This document shows, one piece after another, positions 1 through 14,600 of a stretch of 64,000 bases of DNA; positions within the stretch are counted from its first letter, which is position 1; each line of letters begins with the position of its first letter. The DNA is from Chrysomallon squamiferum (lineage: Eukaryota > Mollusca > Gastropoda > Neomphalida > Peltospiridae). Where the stretch lies: NCBI GenBank assembly GCA_012295275.1, contig CM022669.1:18611091-18675090 (forward strand). The letters run 5' to 3'. A program made the position numbers and the translations under genes. Under the pieces are notes generated by a model, which had not been told where the DNA came from, searched no databases, and worked only from the letters and a program-made list of their open reading frames with translations.

Positions 1-599
1 TGTTCTAATATATATAATATACATAAATATACAAGCAGATGGATTAAATCATAAACAAATTTAGTCAGCACATAATCACTTGTTACAGATCCTCAATCAT
101 ACAGACAATTTATTAATATCTCATCTTAATACATGTATACATCATTGAGTTATATAAAAAAATCAAACACACATTAAATTTTAAAAAATCCTGACAAACC
201 CACAATCTTATTCAGTTTAACCTAAATATATTTCTGTAAGGTGCACTGACATCTATCATTTGTTAGCTGTCTGCATTTATCTGAAGATTAACAAACATGC
301 GAAAAAGGAAATAATAAATGTAATGGAAGAAACACGAAGGAAGCGACCGGTCTACCTAACTTGTCAGCTGCACTCTAATTACGTTCAGTTAGCGTGATTA
401 AATAGTCCCGGTAGGGTAAAGTGAGAACTACATTGTCTTGCGCAAACACAGAAAGAGTTTGGTGCGAATGTGTTACTTCCTGAACTAATATATTACTTGT
501 CTTGTCAGCCTCATTTCGATAGCGAGGCTTTTCATTTATATACGTGTGTGTGCGCGCGAATTTATTGAAGTCTCCAAGTATTTTATGAAAAAAATATTG

Positions 600-642
600 A
601 TAAAAAAATATAAATAAATAAATAAATAAATATAAATATAAA

Positions 643-687
<45 letters not shown>

Positions 688-690
688 ATC
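600..690. repeat. (AAAT)n microsatellite
   Basis: Tetranucleotide run with short interruptions; the ORF over it is an artefact. Confidence 0.9.
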
Positions 691-856
691 GAAATAATAT
701 TATTAACACCATTATGTACATGATAGAAAACTGTCTCGACAATATTTATAAAAAGGTATACTTGTTTTATGTCATGAAAATCATAAAAGATTATAAAAAT
801 ATAATTGAATTTTGCAAGTTTTCTTATATTTCTTATTCCTTATTTTTGTTTTAGTT

Positions 857-887
<31 letters not shown>

Positions 888-1140
888 TTAATGTCACAGT
901 CTTCGTAAGAACCTTCTAACCTAAATCTGTTTTCTTATTATTTTTATATCATGAAATGATGGATATTTATCATCCATCCTCTAAATAAATATAAAGCGTA
1001 AGGAACTTCTATAAACAGATGATATTAAAATAACTTTTATCAAAGTCACCATGACACGTAAATAATAAACATCAATTCTAGTACACTGACGTTTTCAAAA
1101 ACTGAATAACAGCTGAAGTCTGGTGAAATAGTAATAAACA

Positions 1141-1432
1141 GTAGAAGTAGCTGTAGTAATAGTATTAGTAGCATTAATAGTAGTAGTAGTAGTAGTAATA
1201 ATAATAATAATAATAATAAAAAATAATAATAATAATAGTAGTAGTAGTAGTAATAATAATAGTAGTAGTAGTAGTGGTGGTAGTAGTAGTAGTAGTACTA
1301 GTTGTAGTAGTAGTGGTGGTGGTGGTGGTGGTGGTGGTGGTAGTAGTAGTGGTGGTGGTGGTGGTAGTGGTGGTAGTGGTAGTGGTAGTAGTAGTAGTGG
1401 TGGTGGTGGTGGTGGTGGTAGTAGTAGTAAGT
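1141..1432. repeat. (AGT/GGT)n trinucleotide tract
   Basis: Compound AGT, AAT and GGT repeats over almost 300 bp. Confidence 0.9.
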
Positions 1433-2394
1433 AGGTGCTGAACGAAGAAAGATGTAACGAAATGTGATCGAGGACGACGTCAGTATTTTGACAAATGAAG
1501 TTTATAACAACATTGGTGGCGTATTGGTCATCAGTATTACTATAAAATTTATATTATAAATAATCATAAAACAATATATTTTATTTTCTGATCTTTACAA
1601 ATAAGGATTTATAGTCATTTGAATGAAATGATGGACATACACATTATAAAATAATAATAATGAACATACCATCAGCAATGCAGTACCGTTTATATTCTGG
1701 ACACAAGAAAATAATTTACATGCAATGAAAAATGAAAAACCATTTATATTCTGAACACTGTTAAAATAATTTTCATACAATGAAAAATGCAATAGCGTTT
1801 GTATCGCACACTAAAGGGTTTGATATAACATCCGTCACGTGCTTTTTGAATCTGTCCGCGTGTTGGTTTTAGATGATATATGTACAGTTAGAATCGATAT
1901 ATCGGCCTGAGAGATGAGATAAGCTGGGACATGATATTGCAGTGTCTTCACGTGTTGTCGAAGCGCTGTCAACTCAATCAGTCAACAGTGAAAAATCAAC
2001 GCCAGATTGTAAACACTGAGACATCAACTCACTTGTTTTTTTTTTGTCCCTTCCTATAAATTATAGTGCTGCTTGTAATGTAAAAGTAAGTATGTATTTC
2101 CGTGAAATTAGGGTTACTGTTTGTTTATGTATTTATTTTAATTTAATTTAATTTAATTTTATTTTATTTATTTTATTTTCAATATTATTATTAATGAAAA
2201 AAGAAGATCCCGCCCAAAAAAAAAACTACATGAATTGTTATTTAATTATAAAGGAACTTATTCATTATTATTCTTTTGTAAGTAAAACTTTCTTATGCTG
2301 TTTTATTCACTTATTAAAGCAGCTTACAAGTCTTTTTATTGTAATCTGAGTCCTTTTTATCCTTTTCTCATTTTTAGTCCTGTTCACATTTATT

Positions 2395-2520
2395 TATCTA
2401 TCTATCTTACTGTCTGTCTATCTGTCCGTCTGTCTGTCTATCTATCCATCTCTCTATTTATTCATTTATCTATTTATTTATTTATTTATTTATTTGATTT
2501 ATTTATTTATTTATTTAGTT
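2395..2520. repeat. (TCTA/TCTG/TTTA)n tract
   Basis: Compound tetranucleotide repeats. Confidence 0.85.
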
Positions 2521-2868
2521 ACTGATTTATGTTGTTTGATTTCATTTGATTTGATTTATTTTTAATGTAAAGATGAACAAAATAAATAAAACTGTTGGAA
2601 AGTCGTGCAAAACTACAACAGCAACAACCATAACAACAACTACTACTATTCTTCTGCTACTAAGCCTACTTTTTTAGTCGAATCTCCAAACATTCACCAT
2701 ATAATATTATATTACGTTCCGAATAAATTACATAATAAGCATTGATGATGTCACAATGACATGACATAGCAAGGTCACAGTATATATTTTACAGAATATA
2801 AGTAAATATATTCTTTTCTCAAATTCATTAATAATTAAGTGATGCATTTGTTTCTTACCACTTTGAAA

Positions 2869-2877
2869 TTATTATTA

Positions 2878-2970
<93 letters not shown>
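2869..2970. repeat. (ATT)n microsatellite
   Basis: About 100 bp of nearly pure ATT; it reads as poly-Leu. Confidence 0.95.
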
Positions 2971-2973
<3 letters not shown>

Positions 2974-3029
2974 TTGAGGCAAGACTATAATTTGGTCAAG
3001 AAGGAATATAATGTATGTAAAGCGGCTAC

Positions 3030-3167
3030 TTGATGCTACAATTACCACTGTTACTACTATTACTGTTACTACTACTATTAGTACTTCTACTGCTAACACT
3101 ACTCCTATTACTGATGTTACTGTTTTTACTATTGCTACTACTACTACTACCGTTACTATTGCTACTT

Positions 3168-3201
<34 letters not shown>

Positions 3202-3360
3202 TATTAAAAGTAATGATATTACTCTACCATCACCAACTAGTATTACTCCTACCAAAACTATTGCTGATGCTGATACTACTTCTATTACTGGTTATTACTG
3301 CAAATATTATTATGCTATGATCAGCACCTACTATTACTATTGCCACTATTAGTACTACCA
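3030..3360. repeat. (ACT)n degenerate tract
   Basis: A degenerate trinucleotide array open in several frames on both strands, which explains the overlapping Thr-, Leu- and Val-rich ORFs. Confidence 0.85.
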
Positions 3361-4249
3361 CAAGTATTAATAACAGTGATGATTGTGATGACCTTCATAA
3401 TAATGACGATTGGTTGTAATTTAAAAAATACAGACCTCTGAAGTCTATAAAATACAAATTCTTGTTTTGTACAAAGTGTTTGTTTTTTTTAATTTTTTTT
3501 TTAGTTGCTTAAACATAGAAGAGATATGAAGAATCAGCAGATATACAGGAATATAAGCAATCTGTTATGTCATGAAACACAACTTCCAGAATACAGAGAC
3601 CGGTTTCACATATATGCACAGATACACACACATATACACGTAGACACTCACACACACAAAAACCCACCTCTCCTCCCAGAAATACATGCACACACAGATA
3701 TAATATTAAGTACGAACACATAAAATAAATCAAGAAACAGTTGCATATAATTACAAAACTCTTAGTGACAAAGAGCCACACAGGCACCCAAATGACGCAT
3801 GTATACACGAATACTGGAAAACAAACGCATTATAAAATTATTTTAAAAAAAATGGTTTGTAAAAGTCCCCTGTTCTTCACGACCAGCGAGTGTGATTCGA
3901 AGATTTCGTACTGGTTTCAGAAGGAAGTCGGAGGAACAAACTGTTTTACAAATAAAAGAAAAAAGTCTATGTTCCTACTGGAAAACCCTTACTCATTACA
4001 AATCTATCGCGTCTTGCTATTTACAAGGACAACCGGAGCATTTGGTACAAACTTTCTCCGCTAATGGCCGCATCACCGGCTATGGACAGCCTCGTTCCCA
4101 ACCCGCACATGCGCAAAGAAGCATAATGTTCTTTTTTTTTTTTGATACACAGACAGACGATAAGGATGTAAACAAGAGACTTGCTTGAAGGGTTCAGTTT
4201 GCTTTTCGGCTGATCCACTTGTTACAATATTAGCATTCGACTCATTTGT

Positions 4250-4566
4250 CTAAGCTAAGAGAGAGCGGGCCTGTGCGAGGCTATTCTGGCTTCAGCTGAT
4301 CTGATCGGAGGAGTTGGAGAACATTACGTCTGAGACAAACTCACCGAAATCATCTTTTGACACTTTTTCGAAGAAAGACGTGTTTTTCACTGTCGGGCTG
4401 TTCTTCACTGTGAAGATTCACTTAAAGTTCAGATGTGGCTGTTGAGGGATTTTTATATTAGTGATACAGTATAACGAATACTCATAAAAGAATCCTTTCT
4501 TTAAAGAAGAAAAAAAAATAAAAAATAAAAGCGTCAAGACTTTGGAAGTACATTTGCTCAAAAACA
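4250..4566 (+). promoter_or_regulatory. Putative 5'UTR and promoter-proximal region of the MNNL gene
   Basis: This stretch upstream of the exon 1 ATG is less AT-rich and less repetitive than its surroundings and has no introns that I can see. A small upstream ORF starts at ATG 4433 and stops at 4472-4474 (13 codons), and would lie in the leader if transcription starts upstream of it. The ATG at 4567 sits in a good context, with A at -3 and G at +4. The transcription start cannot be placed from sequence alone, and no clear TATA box was identified. Confidence 0.35.
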
Positions 4567-4617
4567 ATGGTGAAATGGACACATCTGTGTTTTGTGATAT
4601 TACTTCTGTCGTCTGTG
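4567..4617 (+). CDS. MNNL gene exon 1: signal peptide
   Basis: Seventeen codons encode MVKWTHLCFVILLLSSV, a typical signal peptide with a short basic n-region (Lys3), a Leu/Ile/Val/Phe core and a small-residue end. The exon finishes at a consensus donor, GTG|GTAAGT at 4618, in phase 0. It then joins FESCESRG of exon 2, also in phase 0. The signal-peptide exon is separated from the first domain exon by a 21-kb intron. Reading on into the intron stays open to 4806, so the splice call rests on the donor and the phase match with exon 2. Confidence 0.75.
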
Positions 4618-6394
4618 GTAAGTTCTATACTTTTGGATATTATTTTCATGGGGATTCTTTACTGTTCGATATTTATTATTAAGGAATTTTCAGCTCTTCG
4701 TGGAGTGTACAGACGGACGCACTTACGGACGCACTTACGGACGCACTTACGAACGCCTGAAGTTGAATCCTACGGGTTCACGTATTGTATTTGCATGCAT
4801 TGTTAATACAATTATATTATTATGCTAAGTTACGAAAATGGAAATATTATAACCACCGATACTTTTTATTCTAAAACTTTGTAATTTATATAAAATTACA
4901 GAATATTTTTGTTCTTAATATTTTGTTTAATACTAGCATTAGTATCTCTAAGTATTAGTGTCATTTTATTTTATTTTATTTTATTATTATTATATTTTTT
5001 AAAGTATACACCAATACTTTTTTGTTTCTAATTTTTATACCGGCTTTTCTCAACCTCATTACATTGGGAGATCCTTTGAACTGTATATATACATGTACAT
5101 AAACGCGCAAAAATGATCTTTATCATCTTAATCATCATTTCTTACGGAATCGCAGTTGAAAAATCTTGTTCTGTACTAATATAGGTATTTTTGTCCGATT
5201 TATACAATACTATATTAACATCCCAGTTTATTAAAAATTGTTCTTTGTTTCTAGCATTTTTAATTATTATGTCATTCTAAATAACTATCGGGCGAAAAAA
5301 TAGTAGGATTAAAAATATAAAATAAAATTTGAAGTTCCAGATATTTAAATTATTAGGTACAAGAACATTGTTAGCATTAGTGCATAAAAAGATAACACTC
5401 TTTTTTTAAAATTAATATATATTTTAATAATTTAGAAAAATAAAATCTTTAACATCATTAATAGATTTATTTCATATTAATACTTATTTTGCTTAATTTA
5501 AATTATGATGTGAAATACTGTTGCGCTTAATAACAATAATAACAACAACAACTATACTAACATAATACTGATATTGATACTACTACTACGACTACTACTA
5601 TCAATGATAATAGTTGTAATAAAATATTACTACCACTGCAACCACAACTACTATTATTACTACTATGACTACTACTACTACTACTTCTACTACTACTGCT
5701 ACTACTACTGCTAATTGTTATTATTATTTATCACGGTTATTAATAACTCGCATTTCACAAAACAAGTATTTTTATTATTTGCAGTTCTAGCAACTCTGAA
5801 TCAGTTAAACTGAATCAGTTAAACTGTGTAAGTTAACATTAAACTTCTTTCGCGCAAATGTAAATATTAATTTAAACTTTACCCTCTGTTCGTCAGCAAT
5901 AAGTAACTTTAATTTTCTTTTAATATTACTTTATGTTTTAAATTAAATATATCATCACCGTATGTTATTTGTATTAATAGATTTTTGTTTAATATTTATT
6001 TTGCAAAACAGCACCAGTGCGTTTCTCTCATTGGTAACAATTATCAAATCACCGTGTAGTCATTTTTAATAATTTTCTTAAATTTAACTGTTATAAAATA
6101 TTATAATTGTTTTTGTTCTGGTTATTTAAATTAGAAGGTCTGTAAACATTTTCTAATTCGGTACTTAATGAAGTAGTTGTTTGGACTTTTTATGGAAAAA
6201 ATCAAAACCTGAATATAATATTTTTTTAATATTAAATTATTTTGCTCAAATAAAATGTACTGTCACAGATAGGTATATGATTATTGCACAGTGGATTATG
6301 ATGATAATCAGCAGCACAACCGTAATGTTTATCATCATCATCTTTACACTTATGATTTAATAAACAAAACTCAAACACTGTCATAATATTAAAG

Positions 6395-6433
<39 letters not shown>

Positions 6434-8075
6434 ATTAAATTAAATTAAAATTTAAAACAAAAAAATCAAAAACAAAAATAATAAAAAGGAGATTTGACAA
6501 TAACCAACTAAAACCATCAAAAATAACAAATCTATATTAAGATTCTTGGCAACGCTGAGTGGATTATGAAACGTACCAAAACCGTCATAAAGTGAAATCT
6601 ATATTAATAAATTTTGGCAACACCGGGTTATCGAGTTTCAAATAAAGAAAACGACCTTTAAGCCTGATCTCTGTCGGTTTTAGCCTTAGAACCTGTTAAA
6701 TTCCATATCAACAGCAGCCAACGTCAACAAAACAAGATGGTCGTTTTTTTGCCCCGCAGTCACCTTTTCTGTTTTACAACGGGATTCATTACAAAGCTTC
6801 GGTGACAACAACTTTTTTTTGTTTTTCCAAAGATTAAGTGGCCGGCAGGTGAAAAGATTCTCACCTATCTTTGATCGACCTCGGAACGGTTGTTTTAGAA
6901 AAGAAAAAAAAAGATTTCCTAGATATATACACATCAGAAAGATTAACTTTTTGTCCTTTTACAAATTGGTGTCGCTGAACGATGTCCTAAAATAAAACAC
7001 TTGTGAAGAAAATGTAAGAACAAGTGTTGAATTCTGAGGGGCTGAGAGAGTGAGAACGCTTTCATACACGTTCGTTCTCATTCGATTTGGGGTTTTTATT
7101 TTAAAAACTATTCTTTTCGTGGTCTTCACAATTAAATTTGTTTCTTATTAAAAAATATACATAACAGTGTCGTCTTTTTCGAAATTCTGAAACTTTCTTA
7201 AGTTAACGAAATAACAACGTGCAATGGGATGTACTATGATAATCATTTCATTATGATGTATCTAGAAACATGATGACTGAATTTTCCCTTTTTCTAGAAC
7301 CGAGCAGGCTAATGATACACTAAATGATGCCTTTTTTTCTTTCGAACTTTTAAATTTTTATTTATGAAAAATGTGGAATTTAAATCCGTGATAATTCATT
7401 CCTATTTATTTAGTTAAAAAAAACAAAAACAATAAAAATAACTGTATAAAGAATATTATTATACCTAATCACCTTTTTTTCTTTCGTAATTATGTGAATA
7501 TACTTACAGTTCAGAATATAATATTTATAATATCTCAGCCATTTTCACACATTTTGTTTCGCAAATTATTTAAGAACAATTTTCAAAATAGTTTTAACCA
7601 AAGTGTTTCATTAATTTTGACAGAGGTGCTTAATATATATATATATATATATATATTTAATATTTAGTAACGAATAACATACATTACAAAATTAAATAAA
7701 ATGTAATTTATAAACGAAAAGGCTATTCAACAAAAAACATCTGATAACAATTTGCTATTACTAATTCCATTTTCTTTCGAAATAAAATCAAACAATAAAT
7801 TAAATGTATCATATATACATAAAAATAATTTTATTTTATTATAATATATTATAATTAAAAATTGAATCTAAAATTTGAATAAATAATAAAATGAATAAGT
7901 AGTCATTTATAAATTGTATAAAAAATATAATGTACAAGTATACTGAATCAAAAGAGGACACGGAGTAAAAAAATATACTGCTGAAATAATTATAGTAATA
8001 GTAGTAGTCGTAGTAGTAATCATCATTATAATAATAAAGATGATTATGATAAGGATGTTAAATACTGATAGCATA

Positions 8076-8123
<48 letters not shown>

Positions 8124-11100
8124 ACTTGTTTTATTAGTAATGTTTTATTAGTAATCGCGTGTTTTTTGTGTGTCTCGTAACGTTCAAACATAAAGGCTCT
8201 GTGTAACACAGGCTAACAGTTCATAGAACGCTTTGATGAAATAGCCAAGTTTTAACTTTGCAACTTAAATTCGTGTCTGGTAATTTGCCGAACAGTTGCT
8301 TAAACTCTTTAGGTCATAACATGATTGTCTTGTGTTAACTCAGGCAGAAGCAGTTCAGTTTTGGCTACAATGCTATCAAACTGATTTAAGTTGACTTTAT
8401 CGAAATAAACCAGGGATGGATATATGGATATGAGAAGATGAATGTATTATTAAAGGGTAAAAGTTGTATATGGCTTAGTTCCAGATCATATACAGTATTG
8501 AATTTTATTTTATTTTATTTTATTTTACTTTACTTTACTTTACTTTATATTACTTTACTTTACTTTACTTTATTTTATTTATTCATTAAAGAATGTTAAC
8601 AAAATGCATAGAAGTAGTTATTCAGTAATATTCTATTGAGGTTTGGGGAGTCATATACATGAAAAATAATGTGGAACTTCTATCATTCATTCACAAATTA
8701 CTCTCGATAACACTTTAAATTATTACCAGTTCCAAAGGTGTTCTGTGACTGATGTAGTAATAACTGTAAAATATATTGTTAATCATTCTCTGATTATGGC
8801 AAGATGCATCAATTCAATGCTGTTTTCTACACAGTACGAAACATGATCGTCATTCTAATGAACTTAGTTCTCTTTGGATAAAACGTCGGTGAGGTAAAAA
8901 GATTTATTATAAATAATACTTAAACATTTTAATACTCTAATTATGGTTTGTGATGACAATTTCGTATGAACGGTGTTGACTCTAGTAAGAGAAACTGTCA
9001 TTATTTAATACAGTATCGAGATCATGATGCGAAAATCATTTATTTTTAGTACATTTAGCGATCTTCAGCAATACAGGTATATGTGCATGTCCAGGACAAA
9101 CGTGGTTTAATCTGAGCAGAAGAATCCGACGTCAATAACGTAAAACAGATACCATATCCATCAAAAATCTGTAACAGTTTGAATGTTTTAATCCCAAGAA
9201 CGTGTGTCATGGGTAAAGTTTCTTTCATCCAGTAACAAAGCTTTCTTACTGTTTTGGCTTTGGTTTGGACCACGTAATGACAGATTAAGAAGACATGCTG
9301 AAAGGATTTTGTGCGGCTTGTGTCGAAACTGTATGTCCTGTGTTCAAGAAGATGTTAGTTTGTAGGAAAAAATGACTAATAACGTAATCAACTGTTTATG
9401 GTTAGTGTTTAAATATTGCTACTTTTAATATCGTATTACTTTTACGATCCTGTTATGTCGAAAAACGAGAGAATTTGTGTACTGCCATTCTTTTCTCATT
9501 AAATATAATACTTAGATCATTGGCGAGCTAACGGGATCAGATTACATCCAAATCTGCAAACACACTCTGAAACTCACCGTTCCACATTTAATCACTAAAA
9601 TATTTAGTTTTAGTACTTGCTTGAATTATTTATTGTTGTTGTTGTTGTTGTTGTTATTATTATTAAACTTTTTTATAAGATGTTCTTTATAATAATTATG
9701 GGCTGTTAAAAAAGTCCTTTGGTGTTCTCGACCAAACAGGTTATAATTTTAGTCTCTTTATTGTTACAATTTCTGTATGTGGTAAAGAGCAGTCTTATTT
9801 CAGTTAGTTGTTATTGCTAAACTGTCATTATAAACTAGATGTGGATAAAAATTCTGAATCTGACCGAAACGGACTTAAAATGACAATTATTTAACTTTTA
9901 TATCTGTTTATTGCAAACGTACATCCATGTACTAGATTATCTAAGATTTTATTGAGAGAAACAGAATGTAAACTTTCACTATGTCAGTTATGTTAATACT
10001 GGGTGTGTGTAAAATACGATTATAAATTAAAGGGGAATTTTGAATTATAAATACAAGATTTTGGCTTTAATATTATTGCTAGAAAATGGTCTAAGTGACG
10101 AATAATTAATCTGACTGAAATTGTAATTATCGGAACACTGATATTTTTATAGTACTAATAGTATTAGCTGATGATCAAATACTGAAATTAAAGCAGTTTT
10201 CTTGTTAGCATAACTTCAGTTACTAGTGTTATGAAATATGGTTAGAATCATAAGTTTTTGGAACAATATTTCTTTCATGTCCAAGAAAGTGGACAAAATC
10301 CGCACTTAGAAAGACTCTTAGCTATGTCATTTGACATCCATAAACAAACTTTCTCTTCTTGTCCATCTTTTCTCAGACCTGCAAAATATGACCAAGTATT
10401 ACCTGAGCGGAAACTGGGTCTTCACGGGGGACAATATAAAATTGTTTTCATTCCAAGATGACCGCTGATCGCAGAAGATAAATCCTAAATACTACATCTG
10501 TTGTCCAATATCACTTGTTGGTGTGTGTGTGTTCACCAAAATGGCGTCTGTGGCTACTCGTTTTATGTTAGTTTTTTCATCTGAGAAGATTTCAGCGACT
10601 TATCTTTCTGGTATTTTAAACCCACCGCACTTTACGACTTTCTGTGTTTTATCATATGAAAAAAATAAACACTCCCCGTTATACCTATATCTGAACCTTG
10701 TTGGCGATTCCCTGGCTTATTTTTATTATTAATATTACTGTTGTTGTTGTTGTTGTTGTTGTTATTATTGTTGCTGTTGTTATTGTTTTTATTATTGTTA
10801 TTGTCATTATTATTATTATTGTTGTTATTGTTATTACTGTTGTTGTTATTGTTGTTGCTGTTGTTATTAGTATTATTGTTCTTGTCAACATTATTATTGT
10901 TGTTATTATTATTACTGTTGTTATTATTGTTGTTGTTGTAGTTATTATTATCACTATTGCTGTTGTTGTTGTTGTTACTGTTGATATTATTATTATTATT
11001 GTCATCATTATTGTTGTAGTTGTTTTTGTTGTTGTTATTATTATTAATTAATAAAACAATCAATTAATTAAATAGTAAACATTATTAAGGCTTCGTAGCA

Positions 11101-11578
11101 TCCTAGGGCTCTTCTGACTTAGGAAGGGTTTCCTAAAATGATCAATTTGCCTAAGTCAGGGTCTGTCTGTATATTCACTCCTTAGTTTGAGTGCTGTTGC
11201 ATGTTGCTGTAGTGTACATCCACCAGAATGATCATTGGAGTGTCATTGGTCCCAGGATCAATGCGTTTCAGATTGGGTAATTTATTGTTAAAGCTAGTTT
11301 TTCACAATAGACGAATCGAATGTTGTGTATGTGCTTTCATATTTCATAGGAAGATGACTTGTTTCTTGATATCGTTTTTTTTATTTTTTTAGTTATTTTA
11401 TTATCTTTTTATTTTTAAACAGTATGTATCGATTTAGTTCAGAGACAGTCTTTAGAAAACATTTCTAGATAAAATTGTTTCTATAACAAACATTATCTGC
11501 TGAATAAGCAATACAGGAGTTTAATCACACTATTTGCAAGCAATCACTAGGTTAGCAAGGTACTAAATTAAAGGGAAC

Positions 11579-11609
<31 letters not shown>

Positions 11610-14600
11610 TTATGTGTGTATGTATGTGTGTGTGTAAGATATAATGTTGATATTTAATGTTTATATTTAATAAACTTAACAGATACATACACGCACACAC
11701 ACACACATACATATAATTTTATATGTATTTTGTACAGTTTCAGGACTGGTTTATTTTTATAATTTCAAACAAATTATTTCTTATGAATATTAAAGAAAAC
11801 AGTTCTTTAACATCTTTTAACACAAACTAATTTGATAACGAAGCATCCAAAACTGCAGTATACTCATTACAGAGTGACAGACTGTAGCCTTTATTCTAAC
11901 CCTTATTACAATAAGTGTGTGGACAAAAATTTCAAACCCCAGAAATCTGAAAACAAATAACACAGTTTGAAAGAGGCTTGGAAACTTCTTTAAAATGACA
12001 TCAGGATCAAGTGAATATGTTGAACATAATACAAGCCAATGAAAAGCGAGAAAACGGTGCACACACCCCCCCCAGCGATATGTGGGTTAAGTGGAACAGC
12101 CAGTTAGTGCAAAATGGCCGCCGTGCAGGGAGATTATCTGCATAGAGTTAATTATAATGAATTATACCGTCGACTCAAAAGAAAACTGAGCGACAAGTTA
12201 CTCATTATGAAGAAAACTTCACACTGCATAATATACCAGTGATGACACTGTATGATTAATGAGGTAGATGAACAAATAACGTTAGAGACTTCCACCGAAA
12301 AATAAATTAAAAAATGCAGCTGAAAACAAAACTACGTCGCCTATTTTTTTAAACATCCGCGCACTGTTTGACGAGAAGAGGGTATGCAGCTTCAGAGTAT
12401 CTTCCCCAGGTGAGAGCAAAAACGCGCGAGTTTGTTACTCCCTCCCCCCCCCCAAAGATTCGTTTGATGCGCTCACCGACGGAGCACTGACTAAACAGTT
12501 TCGTTTGATTTTCGTAAAGGAAAAGTGGTCAACTGTGCAAATGCGAAATCACGCGAGAACTGTGGACACAGCGAGATTTGTTAGCTGCACACACAGAGCT
12601 AGCTAAGTGTATGAACACAATGCCCAGTTTCGTAAAGCTAATCTATGTTGGCCGTGGATTAGACGTTTTAATCTGCTTGTTTTTTGGTCCCTTTGTTTGC
12701 CACATTCTGTGGGCGAGAGTGGGACGATTACGATTTTATTGACTAACAAAAGAAACAAGACTGTTTCGCAAGACATTCTGCATATATTTAAAATAAACAG
12801 AACTTGCTAATTACGGACTGTGAGACGGACTTTAGAAAACTTTTACTACATCGATCGAGGCTCGTTATGGGTAATTTTGGCTTTCAGGTGTAATATCTGA
12901 ATCTGCTACAGTTTATGGAGTTGATGGTATATAAACATCTTCTAAAAACTTCTTGAAGTTTGCTGGTCAAAAGAGAAATGTAATTCTAAAAACCAATCAA
13001 ACAATAAAAAGGAGAACACACACACACACACAAATGTTTCCTTATTTCTGACGTAATTTTTTATATTGAAATCATTTTTCAAAAAAGTTGCTGAGGTGGT
13101 GCAATCAATAATGATATTTTTTTTAAATATTGTTTTAGTTTTTACTTGTTATCGTTGTTATTTTATCGTAATATATGCATAATCTGATTTTAATTTTGAA
13201 TTATTTTGACAGAAATAATTTGAGATTGTTAGTGAATTTCGTTTTACTTTACACGATGATGTTACTACTTCTATTGCTGCTACTAATACTACTTCTACAA
13301 CAACTAGTATCACCACCAGCGTTACTGCCACTACTACAGTTACTAATATATAAATAGATAAATAGCAACCCAAAAAACCCAAACAAAATACTAATACTAA
13401 TGATGATGAATAATAATAATAATAATAAATAAAAATAAATAAATAAATAAAATACTAACGAATAATTAAAAAAATCCCACAGAAACAATTAAAAAAAGAA
13501 GAAACAAAACAAATAAAACAACAACAGACATACAAACAAACCAATAAATAAAAGAAAGTACTAATGTATTCCAGTAAATTAATTTTTAACAGAATTAAAC
13601 TTCTCCTTATTTTAGACTCTGATTCCTCATCTGGTCACTAAGCCTATCATTTTGTGTCATGTTTACATCTGTGGTCACCCATTTTATTTAACTGGAAAAG
13701 GAAGTTTTTTTATTCACGTTGTGTTGATCCTTTTGGCTACCACAGCAGAATTACGCAATAAAAAATTTAAAGAAGGAGAAAACAATCCATTCCCTTCAAA
13801 AAAAAAAAAAAAAAAATAACAACAAATTTGATAAATAAAAAGATAAAAAAGGAAAATAGAAGTCACAAAATGACAAAGAAATTCGGTAAGAAAAAGCTAT
13901 TCATATTGAAATATTCTATAAATATTAAAGTTTAAGAGTGAATGTAAAATAAGTGTTTAAAATATGTATTTCTAAATTATTAATTTTTGTAGTAACATAT
14001 ATAAATACTCTGGAAATCGTAAATTAGAAATGATAAAAGTAAAAAGGAATATTTCTTTTTCTTCTTCCAAGCATTGGCCACCTGTAGAGATAGTAAGAGA
14101 CTTATATACACAGGCATACATATCGATGGATAAACAGTTATGTTATATGACACATAAGATATTTATAAATAGACAGGCAGACAAACAAAAATGAATAGAA
14201 AGATAGATAAACAGAGAGAGCACACGGTATCAGAATAATGATATTTATAATAAAACAACAGAACTAATAGATTGCATTCGACATTAGCTTTGAAATATTT
14301 AATATTCAGTAGTAGAAAAATTTCACTTATGCTTATAGAAAAATATGTAAGCTATATATAGAAGTTTTATTATATAGTAAAATCATAATGATACAGAGAA
14401 AAAGAAAAAAAGAATTGCAAATCCACTATTATGCTGAGTTTGTGTTCGGCAGGTTGAAATCGCTTATCTTTGAACAAACATGCAAAACGCCAGCAAATCC
14501 CGACTTCAAAAGTTATCAATTTCCGCTGCATCCCTATTTTTTTATGCTTATTTAAATCGGACCATCAGAGTAAACAAAATATTTATCCCTTTCTTTTCAC

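Larger units (their letters stand above)
1..4249. other. Upstream intergenic DNA
   Basis: No supported gene was seen. It contains AAAT, AGT/GGT, TTTA, ATT and ACT repeat blocks with moderately complex stretches at about 300-540, 1800-2040 and 3850-4130. The last of these has a CpG-rich patch near 4060-4110 and could be promoter DNA of the downstream gene. Confidence 0.55.

Noticed and set aside
536-742. ORF over the AAAT repeat
   Set aside because: Microsatellite translation.
2968-3352. Overlapping Val-, Thr- and Leu-rich ORFs
   Set aside because: ACT-repeat translations on both strands.
6686-6934. 82-residue minus-strand ORF in a complex island
   Set aside because: Not low complexity, but no recognised family, splice sites or neighbours support it.
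10258-10461. 67-residue plus-strand ORF in intron 1
   Set aside because: Ordinary composition but no match to a known family and no splice context.
10632-11063. Poly-Asn ORF on the minus strand
   Set aside because: Trinucleotide repeat open in several frames on both strands; no flanking gene structure.
11114-11159. Perfect 10-bp inverted repeat CTGACTTAGG/CCTAAGTCAG
   Set aside because: A single short stem-loop with a 26-base loop, with no other support for an element or RNA.
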